A stretch of 50,067 bases of DNA from Prevotella sp. (GCA_017471245.1 JAFUVB010000073.1:1-50067), one strand, 5' to 3'; shown: positions 8,981 through 19,200, counted from the stretch's first letter. Numbers and translations are program-made. The notes: generated by a model from the letters alone, not told the origin.

Positions 8981-10237
8981 ATGAGAGACATCCTTTCGGA
9001 AATATGGTCGACAGCCATGCGCAACAAACTGCGCACCGGGCTCACGGGCTTTGCCGTGGCATGGGGCATCTTCATGCTCATCGTGTTGCTCGGTGCCGGC
9101 AACGGCCTGATCAACGCAGAGCTGCAGCAGAGCGACCGGTTCCTTGCCAATTCGATGATGGTATATGGCGGTGAGACTTCGAAACCGTATAAAGGACTGA
9201 AAGAAGGACGTGGCATAACGCTTCGCGACAAAGACTTTGAAACAACGCAGCACTCGTTTGCCGACAACATCGACGAGGTGGGTGCAGAGCTGGAGCAGGG
9301 CGGCGTCTACATCAGTATGGGGCGGCAAAGCGTGGCAGGCTCGCTGACAGGTGTATATCCCAACCATGTGAAAATCAACAAGCGCGAAATTCTCTACGGC
9401 CGATTCATCAACGAAATCGACATGCGGGAGAAGCGAAAGGTGATTGTGCTGAGCCAGTCGCAAGCGAAAGAACTGATGCCCGACTATGAGCACCTTGTGG
9501 GGAAATATGTGAAGGCCGGCGACCTGGCATTCCGTGTCGTGGGCATTTACAAGAACGACGAGTCGGAACGCAACAACGGGGCTTTCACGGCATTCTCAAC
9601 CATCAAGACCATGTATGGGAAGGGGGATAACGTGGGTAACATAGAATATTCCTTCCATGGTCTCGTCACGGAGAACGACAATAAGGCGTTTGAAAAGAAA
9701 TATCGTGAGCGCATCAACAAAATCCATCAGGCAGCACCCGACGACGAGCGAGCCGTGTGGCTGTGGAACCGCTATACAAGCAACCTGCAGATGAACAAGG
9801 GCATCGACATCATTCGCACAGCGCTATGGATAGTGGGGCTGTTCACCTTGCTGAGTGGCATCGTCGGCGTGTCGAACATCATGCTCATCACCGTGAAGGA
9901 GCGCACACATGAGTTCGGCATCCGCAAGGCAATCGGCGCAAGGCCGTGGTCGATCTTGAAGCTTATTATCATAGAGAGTGTGATCATAACCACGTTTTTC
10001 GGATATATAGGCATGGTGCTGGGCGTTGCAGCCAACGAATATATGGACGCGACGCTGGGACACGACGTGATTGACACAGGACTGTTCAGGGCTACCATGT
10101 TCGTGGATCCCACGGTGGGGTTGGATGTTTGTATCGAAGCCACTGCCGTGATGATCATTGCAGGAACGATTGCAGGACTGATTCCCGCGCGGAAAGCAGC
10201 GCGCATCCGTCCCATTGAAGCCCTCAGGGCAGATTAG
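8981..10237 (+). CDS. MacB-like ABC transporter permease (first of two)
   Basis: A 418-aa permease with the MacB topology. One transmembrane helix lies near residues 20-42 (FAVAWGIFMLIVLLGAG), a large periplasmic MacB_PCD domain follows (about 45-270), and a C-terminal FtsX domain holds three helices (about 285-310, 330-355, 375-400). FtsX hallmarks are visible: VGVSNIMLITVKERTHEFGIRKAIGARP and the terminal ARKAARIRPIEALR. It starts 2 nt after the ATPase gene and is followed after 21 nt by a paralogous permease, so the pump may be a heterodimer. Confidence 0.92.
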   Translation: MRDILSEIWSTAMRNKLRTGLTGFAVAWGIFMLIVLLGAGNGLINAELQQSDRFLANSMMVYGGETSKPYKGLKEGRGITLRDKDFETTQHSFADNIDEVGAELEQGGVYISMGRQSVAGSLTGVYPNHVKINKREILYGRFINEIDMREKRKVIVLSQSQAKELMPDYEHLVGKYVKAGDLAFRVVGIYKNDESERNNGAFTAFSTIKTMYGKGDNVGNIEYSFHGLVTENDNKAFEKKYRERINKIHQAAPDDERAVWLWNRYTSNLQMNKGIDIIRTALWIVGLFTLLSGIVGVSNIMLITVKERTHEFGIRKAIGARPWSILKLIIIESVIITTFFGYIGMVLGVAANEYMDATLGHDVIDTGLFRATMFVDPTVGLDVCIEATAVMIIAGTIAGLIPARKAARIRPIEALRAD

Positions 10238-10258
10238 TAACAAACCAAAAAATTATCC

Positions 10259-11503
10259 ATGAGAATAGATATTGACAGCTATCGCGAGATTCTGGACACG
10301 CTGACAAGAAACAAAAGCCGCTCGTTCCTCACTGGGTTCGGCGTCTTCTGGGGTGTCTTCATGTTGGTTGCACTGATCGGCGGCGGGCAGGGTGTCAAGG
10401 AATTGCTGAACGAGAATTTCGCGGGATTCGCCACCAACTCGGCTATGATATGGTCGCAGCCCACCACGAAGGCCTACAAGGGATTCCGCAAGGGCAGGCA
10501 ATGGGGAATGGTTTACAAAGACGTGGACAGGCTGAAGGAGCAGGTTCCCGAACTGGATGTCGTCGCACCGATGGTCACCCGCTGGGGAAACTCTGCTGTA
10601 TATAAAGACAAGCACAATTCCTGTCATGTGAGCGGAGTGACACCCGACTATGCCAAGGTGATGGAGCCGAAGCTGCTCTATGGCCGCTACCTGAACGAAA
10701 TGGACATGGCGCAAAGCAGGAAAGTGTGCGTCATCGGAAAGAAAGTATACAAGGAACTGTTCCCGGGCGGTGGTGACCCCTGCGGAACGCAAATCAGAAT
10801 AGACTCGCTTTACTATCAGGTAATCGGCGTTGACTATAAGGAAGGAGGCATCAACCTGAACGGAAGGTCGGAGGAGGCCATCACCATTCCCATCACGCTG
10901 ATGCAGAAGACGTATAACATGGGTGCTGCAGTGCACATCATCTGTATCACGGCGAAGCCGGGCTTCACCATGTCGAGCCTAACGCAGCGGATGCGAGAAG
11001 TGGTTGCCAGGGCGCACACGGTGGATCCGTCCGACGAGCAGGGAGTAATGGTGTTCAACACAGAAATCCTGTTCAATTTGATGGACAGTCTGTTCAAGGG
11101 CGTGAACTTCCTGATATGGCTTGTGGGATTAGGAACATTGTTCGCAGGTGCCATCGGTGTTTCCAACATCATGATGGTTACGGTGCGTGAAAGAACGACG
11201 GAAATAGGCATTCGCCGCGCCATAGGAGCCACACCGCGCATGATTCTGTCGCAGATCATTTCCGAAAGTCTCGTGCTGACAACAGTGGCAGGCATGAGTG
11301 GTATCCTCTTTGCTGTGGCGGTTCTCCAGATGCTGGAGTTGGGAAATACAGAAGACGGTATCCTCAAAGCGCATTTCCAGGTGGATTTCTGGACAGCTAT
11401 CTTTGCCGGAGCAGTAATCAGTATGATGGGGGTGCTGGCTGGATTGGCTCCCGCATGGCGTGCCATGAGTATCAAACCGGTGGATGCCATGCGCGACGAA
11501 TAG
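10259..11503 (+). CDS. MacB-like ABC transporter permease (second of two)
   Basis: A 414-aa paralogue of the preceding permease with the same layout. There is an N-terminal helix (FGVFWGVFMLVALIGGG, about 24-40), a periplasmic MacB_PCD domain and a C-terminal FtsX domain (IGVSNIMMVTVRERTTEIGIRRAIGATP, ending AWRAMSIKPVDAMRDE). The periplasmic domains of the two copies differ clearly while their FtsX domains stay close, as expected for a heterodimer with divergent periplasmic stalks. The adaptor gene begins 58 nt downstream. Confidence 0.92.
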   Translation: MRIDIDSYREILDTLTRNKSRSFLTGFGVFWGVFMLVALIGGGQGVKELLNENFAGFATNSAMIWSQPTTKAYKGFRKGRQWGMVYKDVDRLKEQVPELDVVAPMVTRWGNSAVYKDKHNSCHVSGVTPDYAKVMEPKLLYGRYLNEMDMAQSRKVCVIGKKVYKELFPGGGDPCGTQIRIDSLYYQVIGVDYKEGGINLNGRSEEAITIPITLMQKTYNMGAAVHIICITAKPGFTMSSLTQRMREVVARAHTVDPSDEQGVMVFNTEILFNLMDSLFKGVNFLIWLVGLGTLFAGAIGVSNIMMVTVRERTTEIGIRRAIGATPRMILSQIISESLVLTTVAGMSGILFAVAVLQMLELGNTEDGILKAHFQVDFWTAIFAGAVISMMGVLAGLAPAWRAMSIKPVDAMRDE

Positions 11504-11561
11504 TGGCTCTCCGAGAGTTGTGCAATCAAAATAACATAAGATAAACAAGAAAAAGAAAGAT

Positions 11562-12677
11562 ATGAAAAAGTACAGAAAACTGATTATTGCCCTCTTCGTG
11601 GCTCTAATCTTCATCGGAACGTTTGTGTTCCTGTATCAGAAGTCGCTGCCAAAGCCCGTGGCATATCATGAGTTCACACCGTCGTTGACGGACATCTCAA
11701 AGCAAACGGTGGTGACCGGGAAAATAGAGCCGCGCAACGAAGTGAACGTGAAACCCCAGATATCGGGCATCATCACTGCGATACTGAAAGAGGCTGGCGA
11801 CTATGTGAATGCGGGCGATGTGATTGCGAAAGTAAAGGTGATTCCCGACATGGCTCAGCTGAGCTCTGCAGAAAGCCGCGTGCGACTGGCACAGTTGAAT
11901 CTGAAGCAGGCACAGATTGACTTCTCGCGTGAAGAGAGCCTTTTCAATGAGAAACTGGTAAGCGCGGAAGAGTTTGACAAGGTGAAGCAGGCTCTCAAAC
12001 AGGCAAACGAGGAAAAACTTGCTGCCGACGACGCGCTTGCCGTTGTGCGCGATGGTATCTCCAAGAGCAATGCCAGTGCCAGCAGCACGCTGGTTCGTTC
12101 CACCATTTCGGGAATCATCCTTGATATTCCCGTGAAAGTGGGTAACTCCGTGATCAACAGCAATACGTTTAATGATGGAACGACAATAGCCAGCGTTGCC
12201 AACATGAACGACTTGATTTTCCGTGGAAATATCGACGAGACAGAGGTGGGGCAGTTGGTTACTGGAATGCCGATGAAGATAACGATTGGTGCTCTTCAGG
12301 ACTTGAGCTTCGATGCCTTTCTGGAATATATCTCACCCAAGGCGGTTGAGAGCAACGGGGCAAACCAGTTTGAGATCAAGGCGGCGGTGAAACTGCTCAA
12401 GGGAAGTAAGATACGCAGTGGATACAGTGCCAATGCTGAGATTGAACTTGCTCGTGCCGAGCATGTGCTGACTGTTCCGGAAAGTGCCATCGAGTTCAGC
12501 GGCGACTCCACATTTGTATATGTTGTCAACGACAGCGGAAAGGAAAAGACCTATACACGCAAGCAGGTGCTGACAGGTTTGAGCGACGGAGTGAACATCG
12601 AGATAAAGAGTGGTGTCACGACAAAGGTGAAGGTGCGCGGTCCGCAGATAGTGGCTGACAATGAAAAGAAACAATAA
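11562..12677 (+). CDS. Periplasmic adaptor (HlyD/MacA-type membrane fusion protein)
   Basis: A 371-aa membrane fusion protein that should link the ABC permeases to the outer-membrane channel. A single N-terminal helix (about 7-26, LIIALFVALIFIGTFVFLY) anchors it in the inner membrane. A lipoyl half-motif (VKPQISGIITAILKEAGDYV) precedes a helical hairpin (about 90-150, rich in A, L, Q, E and K). The second lipoyl half (LVRSTISGIILDIPVKVGNSV), a beta-barrel domain and a membrane-proximal domain follow. MacA-like proteins stimulate MacB ATPase activity. The TolC-type gene begins 15 nt downstream. Confidence 0.92.
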   Translation: MKKYRKLIIALFVALIFIGTFVFLYQKSLPKPVAYHEFTPSLTDISKQTVVTGKIEPRNEVNVKPQISGIITAILKEAGDYVNAGDVIAKVKVIPDMAQLSSAESRVRLAQLNLKQAQIDFSREESLFNEKLVSAEEFDKVKQALKQANEEKLAADDALAVVRDGISKSNASASSTLVRSTISGIILDIPVKVGNSVINSNTFNDGTTIASVANMNDLIFRGNIDETEVGQLVTGMPMKITIGALQDLSFDAFLEYISPKAVESNGANQFEIKAAVKLLKGSKIRSGYSANAEIELARAEHVLTVPESAIEFSGDSTFVYVVNDSGKEKTYTRKQVLTGLSDGVNIEIKSGVTTKVKVRGPQIVADNEKKQ

Positions 12678-12692
12678 TAAAAGAAAAACAAT

Positions 12693-14030
12693 ATGAAATC
12701 GTTCATACAATACAAAGTGGTAAGGATTTCATTCCTCGGACTTTGCTTTCTCGCATGTCCTTCCAAGGCACAGCAACCGTGGTCGCTGAAGCAGTGCATC
12801 GACTATGCCGTTGAGCATAACCTGCAAATCAAACAGAGAGACATTGCCCGACAGCAACGGGAGGTGGACGTGAATACTGCAAAGAACAGCAGACTGCCCG
12901 ACTTAAATGCGTCGGCTTCTGAGAATTTCTCCTTCGGACGAGGACTCACGGCAGAGAATACATATACGAACCAGAATACAAGCAGCACGTCGTTCAGCCT
13001 GGGTACTTCCGTGCCGTTGTTCACCGGTTTCAGGATTCCGCGTACACTGGAACTGAACCAGTTGAATCTTCAGGCTGCGATTGCCGACCTTGAGAAAGCA
13101 AAGAACGACATACGGGTGCAAGTGGCTCAGGCATACGTGCAGATACTCTACAGCAAGGAACTGTGCGACGTGGCTTTCAGACAGATTGAAATTGATTCGA
13201 TGCAGGTGCACCGACTGCAGCAGCTGATCAAGAACGGGAAAGCGAGTGGCACGGAACTGGCACAACAGGAAGCCACGCTGGCTCAAAGCCGTCTCACTTC
13301 CACACAGGCAAACAACGACTACCGACTCAACTTGCTCGCCCTGTCACAGCTACTTGAGCTGCCATCGCCCGAAGGATTCTCTATCGAAATACCTACCGAC
13401 TTGCGGTGGAATGCCACCCAGCTGGTGTCACCGGAGGTGATTTATCAGGAAGCGGTAATGCAGAAACCTGAGGTGCGCGCCGAGTTGTTACGACTGGAGG
13501 GGACGGAGAAGAACATCGCGATTGCCAAGAGTGCATCATTGCCGTCGCTGTTGTTTCAGGCAGGTGTAGGCTCTAATTACTATAAGGTAAGCAGGATGCC
13601 GGCCGATGGATTCTTCAAGCAACTTGACAATAACTTCAGCCAATATGTCGGACTGAACCTCTCGATACCAATATTCTCACGTTTTGAGGTGCGCAATCAG
13701 GTGAAGAACGCGCGTCTGAATCAGCAGACGCAGCAGTTGCAGTTGGACAATGTGAAGAAAAACCTCTACAAGGAAATACAACAGGCTTATTATAATGCCG
13801 TGGCATCACAGGCGAAATACGAGAGCAGTGAGGAGGCAAAGCGCAGCAATGAAGAGTCGTTCCGCCTGATGTCAGCCAAGTATGAATACGGTAAGGCAAA
13901 CATCACGGAGTTCAACGAGGCGAAGAATAGTCTGATGAAAGCCGAGAGCGACTTGCTTCGTGCCAAGTATGAGTATATCTACGAGCATGCCATCCTGAAC
14001 TTCTACCGCGGGAAAGAGCTCAGTTTCTGA
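12693..14030 (+). CDS. TolC-family outer-membrane efflux protein
   Basis: A 445-aa outer-membrane channel. The signal peptide ends near residue 28 (CPSKAQQPW). Two outer-membrane-efflux-protein repeats follow, starting with WSLKQCIDYAVEHNLQIKQ, each mostly long amphipathic helices (for instance residues 115-215 and 335-440), as in the TolC alpha-barrel. The trimer should contact the adaptor encoded upstream and open to the outside. It is the last gene of the five-gene export operon; about 100 nt separate it from the next gene, with a small inverted repeat GGCTGAAAAGCC at 14072-14083 in the gap. The exported compound is unknown: such systems carry macrolides, peptides or lipids. Confidence 0.92.
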   Translation: MKSFIQYKVVRISFLGLCFLACPSKAQQPWSLKQCIDYAVEHNLQIKQRDIARQQREVDVNTAKNSRLPDLNASASENFSFGRGLTAENTYTNQNTSSTSFSLGTSVPLFTGFRIPRTLELNQLNLQAAIADLEKAKNDIRVQVAQAYVQILYSKELCDVAFRQIEIDSMQVHRLQQLIKNGKASGTELAQQEATLAQSRLTSTQANNDYRLNLLALSQLLELPSPEGFSIEIPTDLRWNATQLVSPEVIYQEAVMQKPEVRAELLRLEGTEKNIAIAKSASLPSLLFQAGVGSNYYKVSRMPADGFFKQLDNNFSQYVGLNLSIPIFSRFEVRNQVKNARLNQQTQQLQLDNVKKNLYKEIQQAYYNAVASQAKYESSEEAKRSNEESFRLMSAKYEYGKANITEFNEAKNSLMKAESDLLRAKYEYIYEHAILNFYRGKELSF

Positions 14031-14105
14031 TCGTTGTTTACTGCCACACTACCTTCTAAAAACGAAAAAATGGCTGAAAAGCCTGAGATATTCTGTTTTT
14101 ATTAT

Positions 14106-14113
14106 TAACTTTG
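14106..14113 (+). promoter_or_regulatory. -7 promoter box of the CobI-like gene
   Basis: TAACTTTG matches TAnnTTTG and lies 24 nt before the ATG at 14138. No clear TTTG is present at the -33 position. Confidence 0.45.
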
Positions 14114-14137
14114 CATCCGAAATAAAAGGAAAAGAAA

Positions 14138-14875
14138 ATGCAGGGGAGTGTGTCTTTCGTTTCTTTAGGGCCTGGCGACCCGGAGTTAATCACCATCAAG
14201 GCATTAAATGCGTTGAAAGATGCAGACGTGGTGATTGTTCCTGCCACGGCGAGAAACTTGGAGGGAAATGCGGTGCAGGGGCAGCTCAATGCCACATCGT
14301 CGCGTGCCGCTGAGATTATCCGTTATTGGGATGTTCAGGCAAAGGTGAGGACGTTTGCCGTTCCAATGAGTCGAGACAGACTGTTGGCGCAGCGCGCATA
14401 CGATGATATCTGCGTGGAAATCGCGCAGTTTTATCGTGACCATCTTCGTGTGGCTGTTGCCGTTGAGGGTGATGTGAGCATCTATGCCTCCATTCATTAT
14501 GTGATGGAAAGGCTTCAAACGATGGGAATTCCTGTGGAGCAATTGCCAGGCATCACATCGTTTATAGCCGCAGCAGCAGAGTCCCGTTTGTCGCTTACCA
14601 GTCATCAGGAAAGTCTGCATGTGATTCCCGGTACTGCCCACGACGCGGAAATGGACAAATTACTTGCAAATGGATGCACGTTGGTGATCATGAAGCTGTC
14701 GCAGTGTGAAGAGGAGGTGAAGTCGTTCATGGCAAGTCATCAGGATTATGAATACCATTATTTTGAGAATGTAGGCGCGACGGACTCTTTTTATACAAGT
14801 AGCGTAACGGAGATTGCCGCGCGGAAGTTTCCGTATTTCTCGCTTATGATCATCAAAGGAGATGTTGGCCATTGA
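14138..14875 (+). CDS. Precorrin-2 C20-methyltransferase-like tetrapyrrole methylase
   Basis: A 245-aa SAM-dependent methylase of the tetrapyrrole methylase family, closest in pattern to CobI/CbiL, which methylates C-20 of (cobalt-)precorrin-2 in corrin synthesis. Visible motifs are the N-terminal VSLGPGDPELITIKAL (glycine-rich, SAM site), EGDVSIYAS (about 108-116), LPGITSFIAAAAE (about 138-150) and a later MKLSQ segment. No other cobalamin-synthesis gene is nearby, so it is an orphan here. It may serve a split pathway or a modified tetrapyrrole. The stop codon TGA lies inside the first unit of the heptanucleotide array downstream. The next genes are a small protein and a BASS-like transporter. 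Confidence 0.8.
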   Translation: MQGSVSFVSLGPGDPELITIKALNALKDADVVIVPATARNLEGNAVQGQLNATSSRAAEIIRYWDVQAKVRTFAVPMSRDRLLAQRAYDDICVEIAQFYRDHLRVAVAVEGDVSIYASIHYVMERLQTMGIPVEQLPGITSFIAAAAESRLSLTSHQESLHVIPGTAHDAEMDKLLANGCTLVIMKLSQCEEEVKSFMASHQDYEYHYFENVGATDSFYTSSVTEIAARKFPYFSLMIIKGDVGH

Positions 14876-14967
14876 CCGTTGAACATTGACCATTGACCGT
14901 TGACCATTGACCATTGAACGTTGACCGTTGAACATTGACCATTGATTATTGACCATTGAGCATTGAA
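14870..14967. repeat. Heptanucleotide tandem repeat, 14 units
   Basis: Fourteen 7-nt units of the form YRTTGAN (CATTGAC, CGTTGAC, CATTGAA and similar) run without gaps between the CobI-like gene and the next small gene. Every unit contains TGA, and because 7 is not a multiple of 3 the array stops all three plus-strand frames. On the minus strand it reads open as a repetitive peptide, which I treat as noise. Such heptamer arrays are, to my knowledge, common in Bacteroidales intergenic DNA. Confidence 0.92.
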
Positions 14968-15010
14968 ATAGGGTATTAAAGAAGACGTGGAAAAAAGAAT
15001 TAGCAACGAT

Positions 15011-15214
15011 ATGAAGAAAGCCATTATGCGAAATATTATCACTGGCACAGTGAAACAGGTGCATCTCACCATGGATCATCCTGCCGTGCAGTGCGGTATA
15101 GCCGTGTGGGTGGACGAAGAGGGGAGGGCATATTTCCCCGAAGACGTGCAGAACCCGTTCTATGAACTGAAGGAAATCAAAGAGGATCAGTTTGACAATG
15201 ACGAAGGGAAATAA
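15011..15214 (+). CDS. Small conserved-looking protein of unknown function
   Basis: A 67-aa protein if the ATG at 15011 is used; a GTG at 14987 would add eight residues. It reads MKKAIMRNIITGTVKQVHL, then CGIAVWVDEEGRAYFPEDV and an acidic C-terminus. I do not recognise a family. The composition is protein-like (alternating hydrophobic and charged residues, no low-complexity run), there is no signal peptide or membrane helix, and the end overlaps the transporter start by 17 nt. That overlap argues that it is real and translated with the transporter. The heptamer array sits directly upstream. Confidence 0.6.
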   Translation: MKKAIMRNIITGTVKQVHLTMDHPAVQCGIAVWVDEEGRAYFPEDVQNPFYELKEIKEDQFDNDEGK

Positions 15215-16175
15215 ACTGATACAGTTCTTGAAAGACTGGACGCTGCCAGTTGCCATCACCGTGGGAACCGTTTGTTATCTTACTTTCGACTTGGTTCCTG
15301 CGTTAGACAGCGCCGGCAATGCGCTGGCTCCAATATTTGATGTCATCTTTCCGCTGTTTGTCTTCCTCACCTTGTTTGTCACTTTCTGCAAGGTGGATTT
15401 CCACCAACTGCTCCCACATCGCTGGCATGTGGGCGTGCTGGCGGCTCAGTTGTTGCTGATAGCGATCAATCTTGGCATTATCTGGTTAGTGAAAGATGAC
15501 AGCGAGCAGAAACTACTGTGGGAGGCTGTGCTCACTTGTATTATCGGTCCGGCGGCATCGGCTGCACCTGTGGTAACAGGAAAGCTGGGCGGCAATATCA
15601 ACACGATGACCACTTTTGTCATCATTTCGTCGTTTGTGTCCTGCTTCATGATTCCTACTGTGTTCCCCATGTTGGAGCAGACCGCCCACGTTTCGTTCCT
15701 TTCGGCTTTTCTCATCATCCTGCAAAAGGTGAGCATCGTGCTTGTTCTGCCGCTCATACTGGGTTGGTTGGTTCAGCATTATGCGAAGACTCTGTGCAAG
15801 AAGATTACCTCCATGCCTAACCTGAGCTTTTATCTGTGGGGAATTTCGCTGAGTATAACGACAGGAATCACCGTGAAGAACATCGTGAACAGCGATGCGA
15901 CCATCCGACTGTTGCTGCTGATTGCCATGGCAAGTCTCATTCTCTGCTTCGTGCAATTCCTTATCGGACGAGGTATAGGAAGAAAACTCGGTGATGAAGT
16001 AAATAGCGGGCAGGCGCTGTTCCAGAAAAACACCGCCCTTAGCATCTGGGTTGCCTATATGTACCTGAACCCAGTTTCGTCTGTGGGTGCCGGCTGCTAT
16101 GTGCTTTGGCAGAATGTCATCAACAGTATCGAACTGTGGGACTACCGAAGGAAACAGAATCAGCAGCGGTCTTAG
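15198..16175 (+). CDS. BASS-like (bile acid:sodium symporter fold) transporter
   Basis: A 325-aa inner-membrane transporter with about nine hydrophobic helices spread over the whole length. The pattern fits the BASS/SBF superfamily: two inverted halves, a polar kink region IIGPAASAAPVVTGKLGGN (about 118-136) and a second one near WGISLSITTGITVKNIV. I start it at the ATG at 15198; an in-frame TTG lies 6 nt earlier. It overlaps the small upstream gene by 17 nt and shares an apparent operon with the CobI-like methylase. The substrate is unknown. BASS relatives move organic anions, often with sodium, so an anionic tetrapyrrole or its precursor is possible from context only. Confidence 0.75.
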   Translation: MTKGNKLIQFLKDWTLPVAITVGTVCYLTFDLVPALDSAGNALAPIFDVIFPLFVFLTLFVTFCKVDFHQLLPHRWHVGVLAAQLLLIAINLGIIWLVKDDSEQKLLWEAVLTCIIGPAASAAPVVTGKLGGNINTMTTFVIISSFVSCFMIPTVFPMLEQTAHVSFLSAFLIILQKVSIVLVLPLILGWLVQHYAKTLCKKITSMPNLSFYLWGISLSITTGITVKNIVNSDATIRLLLLIAMASLILCFVQFLIGRGIGRKLGDEVNSGQALFQKNTALSIWVAYMYLNPVSSVGAGCYVLWQNVINSIELWDYRRKQNQQRS

Positions 16176-16222
16176 GCTTCTGCGAAATCCTGTTTCACTA
16201 TCGTCATGCCATGGATGAGAAC

Positions 16223-19200
16223 TCACTTCATGGCTATCATGCCGTCGGATGAAACGGTAATCTTATTCATGGTTTTCAGGAGTTCAACCGCTTTGTCAAC
16301 CACTATGTCGGTCTTATTGGTGCGGCGATTGAATCCCAAGAGCTTCACAACAAGTCTCTTCAGTTCTTCCTGTGGAATGGAAAGATTATGTTCTACGGCA
16401 AGCATCACTACTTTCTGAACCTCTTCTGAGGGTATTTCAGTGATACTCATGTTCTCCCATCGCTCCGGCAAATGGTATTCCTTTTCCTTCTCCGTCTTGA
16501 GTCCAGATGCATCGAAAGCCTTTGAAGCCAGACTTTTTGCTTCGTCAACTTCCTTATTCTGATGCTTTACATTGTTCTTCACGTCCTCTAAACGCTGCAA
16601 GATACGAGCCATGACTTGATCATGATTGGCATACCAGTCGACCGCCCATACGCGCATCACGTTCCATTTCAGACCAGCCAATACGCCTGGTTGTACAATC
16701 TCGCGGTCGCGCGTGGTCTTGGTTTCATAATAATTGCGGCCGTCGCAGAGAATACCCATCATGTATTCATCGTCTTTCTCCGGATTTACCACGGCAATGT
16801 CGATCTTGAACTGACTGCGCCCCACGTGCGTCACCGTCTTGTATCCTTTCGCACTGAGTTCGCTTGCCACAAGTTTCACAAGGTCGCTCTCGGCATCTTC
16901 ATTGCCTCCCAAGATGTTGTTGTCGGCAGCGCTCTGACGAAGCACGGTTCCCTTTCCTGCAAACTCAATGAAACTCTTCAATCCTTCAACGCCCTTGGCA
17001 TTGGAGCGGTTCAGGTCAATCTGCTCTGCATGCAGGATTGCATAGACAATCATTTCGTAGCGGGCACGGCTTACTGCCACGTTCAATCGGCGCTCGCCAC
17101 CCTCGTTGTTCAGCGGTCCGAAGTTCATTGACACATGTCCTTGCTTGTCGGGACCATAGCCGACGCTGAAGAGAATGACATCGCGCTCGTCGCCCTGTAC
17201 ATTCTCGAGGTTCTTGATGAAGATGGGCTCCTCGCAGTTGTATGCCTTCGCCTCCAAGTCGGGATGTTTTGCCAGCGCATCAATCAGCATGTCTTCAATC
17301 AGGTTCTGCTGCACTTTGCTGAAACTAACCACACCGATGCTAAGTTTCGACATTTCGGGATCAGCGAGTCTGTGCAGCACCTCATCCACAATCGCCTTCG
17401 CCTCGGCTGGATTGGAGCGTGTCTTTCCCTTGTCGTATTCTCCATCTAACTGAACGAGACGCACTTTCGATTGCTGGTCGTCAATACTTGGGAAGGTGTG
17501 CAGTTTCCCGTCATAATATTTCAGGTTGCTGAAAGCAATCAGCGATTCGTGCTTTGAGCGGTAATGCCACGACAGGTAGTGGCCGGGCATGGACAGCGTG
17601 ATGCAGTCGTCGAGGATGCTCTCCATGTCGTCGATCTCCACTTCTTCCTCATCCACCGACAGTGTGGAGAAGAAACTGGTTGGCGGCATCTGCTTCGGAT
17701 CGCCCACACAAATCAGCGCCTTTCCTCTGGCGATGGCACCTACAGCCTCGCTTGTTGGCATCTGTGAGGCCTCGTCGAAGATCACCAGGTCGAATTTGTC
17801 GGCATTCATGTCGATGTATTGAGCCACAGAGATTGGACTCATCAGCATGCAGGGGCATAGCTTGGGCATCAGCGTGGGTATCTGATCGATGATCTTTCGG
17901 ATGCTTGTGCCGCGCCCGCCGTTGGCGATGTTGCGCTTCAGGATTCCCATTTCCGAGTTTGCGGTTGCTGCGATGGTCTGTGAAGGAATCTGTGCTGCAA
18001 GATGACAATAGAGTTCCTGCTTGCTGAGATTCTGGAACGTATAGGTTTCCTGCTTGTATTTGTCAACCATCTCTTCGAAGATGAGTCCGTTGAACTTGGC
18101 GAGCGAAGGATCCTTGTCTACGATATCCATGGTGAGCAAGTGGTACATGCCTTTTTGGAACGCATCCGAAGCTTCATCAGGTTGCATGCCGTCTTTCTCG
18201 ATGGCAGTAACGACAGCTTGCAGTCCGTTGGCAACAAGATCCTTGCGCCGCTCACTCCACAGGCACCAGTCTTTGAACGAATCGAAATGGTTGAGCCAAG
18301 TGCTTATCTGCTCGTTCAGTCTCGACAGCCGTGCAGCGGGCAGCGTGTCGTATTGTCCCAGCACGGCGAAGCCCTCTATCTCCTTGACTGTTGCGTTCAG
18401 CGCCTTCTCCTGCTTGCTGATGGCAGCCAGCCGGTCGGCGGCAAGCGTGTCGCAGAGAGCTGTCTCTGAAGCATTATAGTCGGCGTGATGGCTCAGGCAG
18501 TAGTCTTTCAGCAACTGCTTGAATTTCTTCTGCTTTTCGAGCAGTTCAGGAACGGCGGCAAAGTCGGACGTGCCTGATAATTGGCTGAATTCCTTCTTGA
18601 ACGATTGCTTTCCGAAGAATTTTGGCAAAAACCATTTATTGCTGATCGTCTGCCAACGCTCCTGCCACATGTCGGCATCTTGCTCGATGAACTGTTGCAG
18701 CGTCTGCTTGGGCAGTTGTTCAAGCAGACCATAGGCGGTTGTCGCCCAATTCAAATCGTTGGGTGCCAGTTCCAGTTTCACGGGAGCATCGGCAATCACC
18801 TGCTCGGTCTTGGCATATTCATTCTGATATTTGGTGAGCAGTGTCAGCAGCTTTTCCTTGTTCTCATTGCTGAAAGCATGAGGGAAAAGTCCCAGTAGCG
18901 GATGGGAAGACGGATGACCAGTCACTTTGAATACCGTATTCAAGGTTCCGATCTTTTCCACCCACTGCGCCAGTTTCTCTTTATTGACGTCTGCCGGTTT
19001 AGGAAGGTTCCCCTTCAGTTCGGTGCCTTCTACAGACAGATGGCGCGTGATGCATTCATAGAGCGAGAATCCGGATTGCTGTTTCCTGTGCAGGTTCTCT
19101 ATATACGTAATCATCTGCTGACGGTGCGCATAGAGTTTGTCGCTCGTTGCCTTGTATGCCTCCGGTTCTTTAACATGCACCACATCCAGTGCTTTCTGCA

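Noticed and set aside
8268-9493. Long minus-strand open frames opposite the MacB-like genes
   Set aside because: They are antisense reflections of GC-rich coding DNA; the plus strand carries complete ABC motifs.
14791-15072. Minus-strand protein with NGQWSMVNGQ repeats
   Set aside because: It is only the reverse reading of the heptanucleotide array and runs antisense to real genes.
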